This document shows, in pieces, positions 7,767 through 12,637 of a DNA stretch of 12,637 nucleotides. The position numbers were made by a program, and so were the translations under genes. The stretch lies in assembly GCA_021808425.1 (NCBI GenBank), contig JAKBBS010000095.1, forward strand, positions 1 to 12,637, written 5' to 3'. This DNA comes from Actinomycetes bacterium. GTDB taxonomy: Bacteria > Actinomycetota > Acidimicrobiia > Acidimicrobiales > Palsa-688. Positions within the stretch are counted from its first letter, which is position 1. Each line of letters begins with the position of its first letter. The notes under the pieces were generated by a model. The model had not been told where the DNA came from and did not search any database. It saw only the letters and a list, made by a program, of their open reading frames with translations.

Positions 7767-8192
7767 GTGGACGACGACAATAGCGATGGTGGTGGTTGGC
7801 ACTCCCCATTACGCCGCATTCCTTCTGGGGATCTGTCCGCGGAGACAGGCCAGTCGGCGGGTATGGTCCGTCGTGAGGCCGTGTCGGCTCGAACTGTTGG
7901 TTCGAAGCGGGTGTGGATGGGCGAGAGCACGGTCGCCGCGCGGACAGCGTCGCAGAACCACCACCACGGTGACTCCGAGACGGGGATCTACGTCGTTTCG
8001 GGGCACCCTGTCTTCGTGTTCGCCGACGGTGGCCAGGAGGTGCGGCTCACGCCTGAACCGGGCGACTACATCTTCGTGCCGCCCTTCACCGCGCACCGCG
8101 AAGAGAACCCTTCGACAGAACCAGCGGTGGTGGTCCTGGCTAGGAGCAGCCAGGAGGCTATCGTCGTCAACCTCGAGGGCCCGCTCCTCTGA
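7767..8192 (+). CDS. Small single-domain cupin protein
   Basis: A 141-residue protein with one conserved cupin barrel. Motif 1 is HHHGDSETGIYVVSG (metal ligands probably H65, H67 and E71). Motif 2 is GDYIFVPPFTAHREEN with H110 as the fourth ligand. The usual PxG of motif 2 is PPF here. Such small cupins may be dioxygenases, isomerases or sensors; this one cannot be assigned. The start is the GTG at 7767 because GAGGAGG (7754-7760) sits six bases before it. An upstream in-frame GTG at 7746 lacks such a site. It is divergent from the Nudix gene and 52 bases ahead of the DUF2786 gene. The first 35 residues are polar and probably flexible. Confidence 0.87.
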   Translation: MDDDNSDGGGWHSPLRRIPSGDLSAETGQSAGMVRREAVSARTVGSKRVWMGESTVAARTASQNHHHGDSETGIYVVSGHPVFVFADGGQEVRLTPEPGDYIFVPPFTAHREENPSTEPAVVVLARSSQEAIVVNLEGPLL

Positions 8193-8209
8193 AAGGGCGT
8201 GGTTGCCGC

Positions 8210-8238
8210 ATCCGTCTGATCCGTCTGGAATCGTCTAG
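8210..8238 (+). repeat. Short tandem repeats ahead of DUF2786 gene
   Basis: ATCCGTCTG occurs twice head to tail (8210-8218 and 8219-8227), followed by a degenerate third copy, ATCGTCTAG (8230-8238), ending seven bases before the DUF2786 ATG. The CGTCT cores are 9 and 10 bases apart, close to one helical turn. They could form a direct-repeat operator. No Shine-Dalgarno is evident in this leader. Confidence 0.4.
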
Positions 8239-8244
8239 ATCTTG

Positions 8245-9093
8245 ATGAGTTCCAGTCGGAATGACGTGGTAGCGCGGATTGCTGCCTTGTGTCGCAAGGC
8301 GGAGTCGACCGACTCGCCGCACGAGGCTCAAGCTTTGATGGCGGGCGCCCAGCACCTCGCCACGCTTGCCGCTATCAACTTGGAGGTGGCCAGAAGCTAC
8401 CGGCCTGCTCACGAACGGCCCAGGGTGCTTGTCGTCGAAGCGGTGGACATCGGTCCCGCCCGCAAGGTCGGCCTGCGTACCTACGTGCGTCTCTTTCTGG
8501 CGGTCGCCCGGCCAAACGACGTGAGGGTCACCGTAGCCGCAGATAACACCAGGGTGTTCGCCCACGGGTACGAAACCGACATAGCCGTGCTTCGCTGCCT
8601 GTACCCGTCGACGTTGGTGCAGATGGTGACCGCCTCCGATTCCTACCTGCGTGCCGGGACGTGGCGTGCCGGGACCTACACCGACCGGTCAGGACTTCGT
8701 CGCGCCGTGGGCGCGCGCCAAGCGCGCATCTCTTTCCAGGAGAGCTATGCCGAGACTATCGAACGGAGACTTTTCGAAGCGAGAGCAGCGACGGTCAAAA
8801 AGGCCGATGCCCAAGTGCCGGATGCTGCTTCGCTGGCCGGAAGTTCAGAGGGGCAGGAATTGGATGCGAGCAGTAGCGAGGTGACAAACGGCCGTGCGCA
8901 GCTCGCCCTAGTCGATAAGGCCGCTGAGGTCGAGCGATTCTTCCGTTCCAAGGTTTCCACTCGCTCTCAATGGCGCGAGGCCACGTCATTGTCAAATGCG
9001 GCGGTGCATGCTGGGCGGATTGCAGCAAACGGCGCAGTGCTGTCCTCTCCCAAGGCACTGCACGGGTCACGAGGCGCACTCGGTGCCGGCTGA
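8245..9093 (+). CDS. DUF2786 domain protein
   Basis: A 282-residue protein of unknown biochemical role. Residues about 5-45 (IAALCRKAESTDSPHEAQAL and onward) match the DUF2786 pattern of a helical segment with KAEST..EEA. The middle part (TYVRLFLAVARPNDVRV, then ETDIAVLRCLYPSTLVQ) resembles the DUF7168 domain often found after DUF2786. The C-terminal 100 residues are charged and Ala/Gly-rich, ending in GSRGALGAG as in many actinobacterial relatives. The ATG at 8245 is chosen; a TTG directly before it is possible. Neither start has a clear ribosome site. The stop overlaps the GTG of the downstream metallohydrolase by 11 bases, suggesting coupled translation and a shared function. This gene pair recurs in actinobacteria as I remember it. 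Function is unknown. Confidence 0.88.
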   Translation: MSSSRNDVVARIAALCRKAESTDSPHEAQALMAGAQHLATLAAINLEVARSYRPAHERPRVLVVEAVDIGPARKVGLRTYVRLFLAVARPNDVRVTVAADNTRVFAHGYETDIAVLRCLYPSTLVQMVTASDSYLRAGTWRAGTYTDRSGLRRAVGARQARISFQESYAETIERRLFEARAATVKKADAQVPDAASLAGSSEGQELDASSSEVTNGRAQLALVDKAAEVERFFRSKVSTRSQWREATSLSNAAVHAGRIAANGAVLSSPKALHGSRGALGAG

Positions 9094-9550
9094 TCCCGAG
9101 CGCTTGAGGGTGTACGCAGCCGAGTCAGCCCTGCGCGACCTCATCGGCCAAGCCAACAGTCCAGTTACGGGTCCTGTGGCTGTGTCGGTCGGGGCATCCA
9201 AAGTGGTCTTGCCGTTAGAGGTTCGCTTCGGTGATATCGCCTCCGTCCAGCGCTACTGCGACCAGGTTCTCAACCTCGACGGTTTAGCGATGCGATGGCC
9301 TGTGCGGCCGGTAGCGGTTCGCGAGCGGAAGGGGACTTCCAAGGCCCATTGGGAGACCTCCGACGTGATCGCGATACCCGACGCCGCCTGGGCGATGAGA
9401 GAGACCGTGGTTCTGCACGAACTGGCACATCACCTCACGCCGGAGGCGGTAAACCACGGGAGAGACTTCCAGGACGCCCTCTTGGACCTGTATTGCGAGG
9501 CAATGGCACCGGAGGTCGCGTTAATGGCCCGCTGGCTTCTCTACTCGTAG
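9083..9550 (+). CDS. SprT-like zinc metallohydrolase (TIGR04338-like)
   Basis: A 155-residue putative zinc metallopeptidase. The sequence VVLHELAHHLTPEAVNHGRDF carries HELAH at 112-116 (two zinc histidines and the catalytic glutamate) and a third histidine, H125, followed by GRDF. This HExxH...HGxxF layout is shared by SprT/Wss1-like proteases and by TIGR04338. Its small size and adjacency to DUF2786 fit TIGR04338. The start is the GTG at 9083, with GAGG at 9071-9074 upstream and the first conserved block, LRVYAAESALR, directly after. The longer ATG-started frame from 8996 lies inside the DUF2786 gene. There is no signal peptide, so it is cytoplasmic. SprT-like proteins in other organisms cleave DNA-protein crosslinks; whether this one does is inference. 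Confidence 0.9.
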   Translation: MPADPERLRVYAAESALRDLIGQANSPVTGPVAVSVGASKVVLPLEVRFGDIASVQRYCDQVLNLDGLAMRWPVRPVAVRERKGTSKAHWETSDVIAIPDAAWAMRETVVLHELAHHLTPEAVNHGRDFQDALLDLYCEAMAPEVALMARWLLYS

Positions 9551-9628
9551 GACCGGCAAGGCGGCCGACTCGCAGTCCGTCGCGAAGCAATAGGGTAACG
9601 TTCGGCGGCAGCTGTGATCTATAGACGT

Positions 9629-9655
9629 TCCGACTCCGACGTCGTCGGAGTCGGA
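9629..9655. terminator. Bidirectional stem-loop terminator
   Basis: TCCGACTCCGAC (9629-9640) and GTCGGAGTCGGA (9644-9655) form a perfect 12-bp stem with a 3-base loop. It lies in the 112-base gap where the metallohydrolase gene and the leftward membrane-protein gene converge, eight bases from the latter's stop codon. There is no T-run on either side, as is common for actinobacterial terminators. Confidence 0.75.
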
Positions 9656-9662
9656 GATCTCC

Positions 9663-10319
9663 CTACTTGAGAATGTTGACGGCTCTAGCTATGACGAACG
9701 CAACTGTGAGAAGCGCCATGGCCGACTGGAGGAGCATGAGCATCTTCGCCCACAGCGACAGGGGCATCGTGTCGGTAGGGCTGAATGCTGCCGCGTTCGT
9801 GAACGAGACGTAGAGGTAGTCCAAGAAGGTGGGAGTCCAGTTGGGAGGAGCAAGGGAGGGTTGTGTCATCTGGGGGAAGAGAAAGTCGGGATAAGGTTGT
9901 TTTCCCTGCGCTCTCGAGACGGGACCGCCCCTGTCCCACTCCCAGTACCAAAGAGCGAAGACCAATATGTTCGTGAGGTAGATGCTCGCGCCGCGCGACA
10001 GCAGGAGGGACGCATTGTTGCCTGCAGCTCCGTCTACGAGGCTTTTGATCAACATTGCTGTCGACCAGGCGTTGGCCAGGGATATAAGGGCGATGAGGCC
10101 TACGCTGCCACCTCGAAGAAACGTCGACGCCCGGTTGATCCGCCGCGGGTTAGCGACAACGAGGCCCACCAGTAGCAGTCCCTCAAGAGTCGGGAGCAGG
10201 AACGAAGGATGGAACGCAAGGTTCGTCGGCAAGACAACCTGAAGCACAATTGCCAGAGCAGTTGCGATGGCAACCGGGAAGCGGTGCTCGCCTTTCGTTC
10301 CCTTCGGTTCCAGCGTCAC
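9663..10319 (-). CDS. Small membrane protein, channel-like C-terminus
   Basis: A 218-residue membrane protein, related to DUF1345-type or uncharacterised actinobacterial membrane proteins. Hydrophobic segments are at about 14-31, 41-57, 70-95, 111-127 and 186-214. The C-terminal part, FLDYLYVSFTNAAAF then MPLSLWAKMLMLLQSAMALL, has the layout of a two-helix potassium-channel pore (pore helix, filter, inner helix). However, the filter position reads AAAFSPTDTMP instead of a GYGD-type sequence, so potassium selectivity is unlikely. The start is the GTG at 10317-10319, overlapping the TGA of the nitroreductase gene as GTGA, so translation is probably coupled and the two are one operon. The true role is unknown. 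Confidence 0.85.
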   Translation of the reverse strand: MTLEPKGTKGEHRFPVAIATALAIVLQVVLPTNLAFHPSFLLPTLEGLLLVGLVVANPRRINRASTFLRGGSVGLIALISLANAWSTAMLIKSLVDGAAGNNASLLLSRGASIYLTNILVFALWYWEWDRGGPVSRAQGKQPYPDFLFPQMTQPSLAPPNWTPTFLDYLYVSFTNAAAFSPTDTMPLSLWAKMLMLLQSAMALLTVAFVIARAVNILK

Positions 10320-10987
10320 CCGGCCAGGTCGGCTGTATCAGGTGACCTTGGTCGGAGGGTGCGCCCGTCATAGGAGTCGACGTGCACGAAAGTGTCGACA
10401 TCGAGGCGGGTGAGTTTGCTGGGGAACGGGACCGCCGGCCAGCCGATGGCGATCGTGGCGGCAGTGATCACCCCGTCGGGAATCTGCAGGAGCTCCTTGA
10501 CCTTAGGCTCGACCGCGCAAAGCAACGTGGTCAACGTGCTTCCAAGGCCCTCGTTTCGACATGCGAGCAGGAAGTTCTGCACGGTCGGGTATACAGATCC
10601 GCCGCCCACGATGCTGAGGCGACCCAGATCCCTGTCGGTGGCAAGCAGTCCGTTGACTTCGGCGCATACGACGACCAGTGCTGGGACCTCGTCGTAGCGC
10701 TGCGCGAAATTGTCGGCTGCCTTGACGGACTTGGGTAGGTCGTCGGCGGCAATGTTTCCCCCTGTGCGCCTTTCCAGGTAAACCTTCCACTGGTCCAGGT
10801 ACCACGATTTGAGCTGGCGCTTCTTGGCGGCGTCGCGAACTACGACGAACCGTACCGGCTGGCGGTTGCCGCCTTGAGGGCCGAATCGAGCAGCTTCGAA
10901 AGCCCGGTAGAGCACCTCGTCGGGGACGTCGCGGTCAAGGTAGTAGCGGCATGTGCCTTGTGTTCGCATAGCTTCGATGAGGTCCAT
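10316..10987 (-). CDS. Nitroreductase family FMN protein
   Basis: A 223-residue nitroreductase-fold protein, expected to bind FMN and reduce nitro, quinone or enone substrates with NAD(P)H, usually as a dimer. Family blocks are MDLIEAMRTQGTCRYYLDRD, the FMN-contacting AARFGPQGGNRQPVRFVVVR (33-52), GGGSVYPTVQNFLLACRNEG (128-147) and the C-terminal AIGWPAVPFPS. The first FMN arginine motif is TCRYY, one arginine short of the common RxSxR. The ATG at 10985-10987 is chosen for the GGAGG four bases upstream and because homology begins there. The frame stays open upstream only as the shadow of the hemolysin III gene. It is followed by the coupled membrane-protein gene. The substrate is unknown. Confidence 0.92.
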   Translation of the reverse strand: MDLIEAMRTQGTCRYYLDRDVPDEVLYRAFEAARFGPQGGNRQPVRFVVVRDAAKKRQLKSWYLDQWKVYLERRTGGNIAADDLPKSVKAADNFAQRYDEVPALVVVCAEVNGLLATDRDLGRLSIVGGGSVYPTVQNFLLACRNEGLGSTLTTLLCAVEPKVKELLQIPDGVITAATIAIGWPAVPFPSKLTRLDVDTFVHVDSYDGRTLRPRSPDTADLAG

Positions 10988-11082
10988 CTCTCCTCCGGCA
11001 TGTAGTTTTCGTTGACCCGTTGATCGTTCGCTATGCAGCGGTATCCTGCGACGCCACTGCTCGGCCTGCTGCCATTGTGCCC

Positions 11083-11841
11083 TTAGATGGCCGTAGCCCG
11101 CAGCCCCGGCACGACGATCAGCGAGATAGCTGCGTACTGCGCTGCGTAGGCCAGGACCGTTAGAGCATGAAATACCTCGTGAAAGCCGAAGACCCGCGGC
11201 CACGGGTCGGGGCGCTGCATGCCATAGACAAGTCCTCCAAGCGAGTAGAGAACGCCGCCGGCCATGATCAGCGTGAACGGCCAAGCGCCCGCACCGTTGA
11301 GCAGCTGCGGTACCACGAGGACTATCACCCACCCGACAAGCGCGTAGAGAGGGGTATAGAGCCACCTGGGAGCGTTGATCCACAGCAACCGAAAAGTCAC
11401 CCCTGCGGCTGCCGCGGACCACACCGATACAAGCACGGCTAGCCGGGCGGCTCCGTGCAAAGCTAGAACGGCGACGGGCGTGTAGGTGCCGGCTATCAGC
11501 AGATAGATGTTGGCGTGGTCCAGCCTGCGTAGCTGCGCACGGCGCTCCGGTGGCCATGTGCCCCGGTGATAGAGGGCAGAGACCCCGAAGAGGACAGCCG
11601 ACGCGAGTGTGTACACGGTTGCGGCAAGCCGTCCGGAGGTCGTGGGCGCTTCGAGCACCAGGAACAGCCCGCCGCCGACCACAAATGGGAAGGCAGCTTC
11701 GTGGATCCACCCGCGAAGCTTCGGACGCCGATCTGCCGGGTCTGAGGGTAAACCCGGTGAACCCGCAGCAGATGATCCGCTCTTCTCCGGCGACCCGTCG
11801 GAAATCCAACCTGTCGGTGGCACGGGTGACGTTGGAGCCAT
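11083..11841 (-). CDS. Hemolysin III family (PAQR-like) membrane protein
   Basis: A 252-residue seven-helix membrane protein of the hemolysin III/YqfA family, the bacterial branch of PAQR proteins (possible metal-dependent hydrolases; haemolysis is only shown for a few). The conserved metal-site motifs are all present: SALYHRGTW (H92), RRLDHANIYLLIAGTYTPV (D108, H109) and GFHEVFH (H221, H225). About 45 polar, Pro/Ser-rich residues precede the first helix. I chose the ATG at 11839-11841. An in-frame ATG at 11893-11895 would add 18 residues, and neither has a strong ribosome site. It lies upstream of the nitroreductase with a 95-base gap and diverges from the helicase gene across a 98-base spacer that contains a LexA box. 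Confidence 0.9.
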   Translation of the reverse strand: MAPTSPVPPTGWISDGSPEKSGSSAAGSPGLPSDPADRRPKLRGWIHEAAFPFVVGGGLFLVLEAPTTSGRLAATVYTLASAVLFGVSALYHRGTWPPERRAQLRRLDHANIYLLIAGTYTPVAVLALHGAARLAVLVSVWSAAAAGVTFRLLWINAPRWLYTPLYALVGWVIVLVVPQLLNGAGAWPFTLIMAGGVLYSLGGLVYGMQRPDPWPRVFGFHEVFHALTVLAYAAQYAAISLIVVPGLRATAI

Positions 11842-11907
11842 AGTCTCAATCTTCGCGCCTTCTACCGGTAGGTGTGGGACGCCAAAAGTCCTCATTTGCG
11901 CTGTTAG

Positions 11908-11923
11908 TCGAACATGTGTTTGG
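11908..11923. promoter_or_regulatory. LexA (SOS) box upstream of lhr
   Basis: TCGAACATGTGTTTGG has a perfect left half (TCGAAC), the required 4-base spacer and 4 of 6 matches in the right half of the actinobacterial LexA consensus TCGAAC-N4-GTTCGA. It lies four bases before the candidate -10 box of the helicase gene, covering the -35 region, where LexA would block RNA polymerase. It is also 13 bases from the longer possible start of the divergent hemolysin III gene. Confidence 0.7.
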
Positions 11924-11927
11924 CAGC

Positions 11928-11933
11928 TACGAT
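11928..11933 (+). promoter_or_regulatory. -10 box of leaderless helicase promoter
   Basis: TACGAT fits TANNNT. Six bases later, where transcription should begin, is the GTG at 11940 that opens the helicase frame. No Shine-Dalgarno precedes it, so the mRNA is probably leaderless, which is common in actinobacteria. The -35 region overlaps the LexA box. Confidence 0.55.
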
Positions 11934-11939
11934 GGTGTG

Positions 11940-12637
11940 GTGGTCGACCTTCAGGCTCGTTTGGAAGGATGGGATCACAGCGAACGCGAAATCAGGCGAG
12001 ATCCGCTCGCTCTATTCCATCCGGCGGTAGCCCAATGGTTCAGGCGCCGCTTCCCCGACGGGCCGACCGACCCTCAGATCGAAGGATGGCCGCTGATATC
12101 GGCGGGGTGGGACACCTTGATAGCCGCTCCGACAGGCTCGGGCAAGACACTGGCCGGATTCCTGGTTGCTATCGACGCTCTTTACCGGGCGCACCAGGCC
12201 GGGGAGGACGTCTCGCAAGGGACTAGGACCCTCTACGTGTCCCCGCTTAAGGCGCTGGCAGTCGACATCGCCGATAACCTGCAACGTCCGCTGGCCGAGA
12301 TAGCCGAAGTAGCGATCGAGATGGGGCTGGCGGCTGCGCCTATCCGGGTGGCGGTGCGCACGGGAGATACGACGGCATCGGAGCGCACGTCTATGGTCCG
12401 ACGGCCGCCCTCGATCGTCGTCACGACTCCGGAGTCGCTCTACCTGATGCTCACCAGCGCCAACGGCAGGGTAGCTCTCGGTGGTGTCAACACGGTGATC
12501 GTCGACGAGATCCACGCTGTGGCGCGCGACAAGCGGGGTGCGCACCTGGCTCTGAGTCTGGAACGACTCGAGGCGCTTTGTGACCGACGCCCGGTCCGGA
12601 TCGGCCTTTCGGCGACGCAGCGGCCGGTCGAGTTGGT
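11940..12637 (+). CDS. lhr: Lhr-type superfamily 2 DNA helicase, N-terminal part
   Basis: The frame runs off the right edge; 232 residues are visible. The start of a large Lhr helicase is clear: [20 protein letters not shown] and [12 protein letters not shown] precede motif I APTGSGKT (63-70), motif Ia [12 protein letters not shown] (99-110), motif Ib [10 protein letters not shown], motif II DEIH (189-192) and motif III SATQ (224-227). Lhr proteins are 3'-5' translocases that unwind DNA or RNA:DNA hybrids. The full-length actinobacterial form is about 1500 residues, so most of the protein lies outside. The start is taken as the GTG at 11940; GTGs at 11937 and 11916 are in frame too, but the last lies inside the LexA box. 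The gene is divergent from the hemolysin III gene. Mycobacterial lhr is known to respond to mitomycin C, which fits the upstream LexA site. Confidence 0.93.
   Translation, partial: MVDLQARLEGWDHSEREIRRDPLALFHPAVAQWFRRRFPDGPTDPQIEGWPLISAGWDTLIAAPTGSGKTLAGFLVAIDALYRAHQAGEDVSQGTRTLYVSPLKALAVDIADNLQRPLAEIAEVAIEMGLAAAPIRVAVRTGDTTASERTSMVRRPPSIVVTTPESLYLMLTSANGRVALGGVNTVIVDEIHAVARDKRGAHLALSLERLEALCDRRPVRIGLSATQRPVEL

Noticed and set aside
7889..7905. TCGAAC-TGTTG-GTTCGA, which looks like a LexA box
   Set aside because: The arms are perfect but the spacer is five bases instead of four, and it lies inside the cupin coding region.
8996..9082. ATG-started N-terminal extension of the metallohydrolase
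   Set aside because: It lies fully inside the DUF2786 gene. The GTG at 9083 has a ribosome site and directly precedes the conserved part.
10988..11809. Upstream extension of the nitroreductase frame to a 497-residue protein
   Set aside because: Nitroreductase homology and a ribosome site begin at 10987. The extension is an alternative frame of the hemolysin III gene on the same strand and has no family features.

Overview
The window looks like a chromosomal segment of a high-GC actinomycete. The GC-rich codon use, an F420-type luciferase-like oxidoreductase, a DUF2786 gene followed by a SprT-like metallohydrolase, GTG starts and a LexA box of the TCGAAC-N4-GTTCGA type all point to Actinomycetota. 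I cannot fix the genus or class. No tRNA, rRNA, CRISPR array or origin was seen.

Left part (1-3811, all leftward). Bases about 122-984 hold a decayed DDE transposase whose conserved blocks lie in several reading frames. Next to it is an intact AAA ATPase of the AbiL/RloA (COG1106) type with no RloB-like or nuclease partner on the side where one would be expected. Behind that is a membrane-anchored, Ser/Thr-rich exported protein of unknown function, preceded by an AT-richer, palindrome-rich leader with a candidate promoter. This stretch reads as an accessory region.

Centre (3812-9550). Four leftward enzyme genes follow one another: a serine beta-lactamase-fold esterase, an F420-type oxidoreductase, a zinc-less quinone-oxidoreductase-like MDR protein and a Nudix (ADP-ribose pyrophosphatase-like) hydrolase. 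Divergent from the Nudix gene run a small cupin gene, a DUF2786 gene and an overlapping SprT-like zinc metallohydrolase gene. The last two look like a translationally linked, uncharacterised pair. A perfect 12-bp stem-loop at 9629-9655 separates the converging transcription units.

Right part (9663-12637). A small membrane protein with a potassium-channel-like but filterless C-terminus is coupled by a 4-base GTGA overlap to a nitroreductase. Next comes a hemolysin III/PAQR membrane protein. Divergent from it, and running off the right edge, is the N-terminal third or less of an Lhr-type superfamily 2 helicase. Its upstream region holds a near-consensus LexA box, a -10 element and a GTG at the predicted transcription start, suggesting a leaderless, DNA-damage-controlled lhr gene. 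This is the most coherent regulatory signal in the window.
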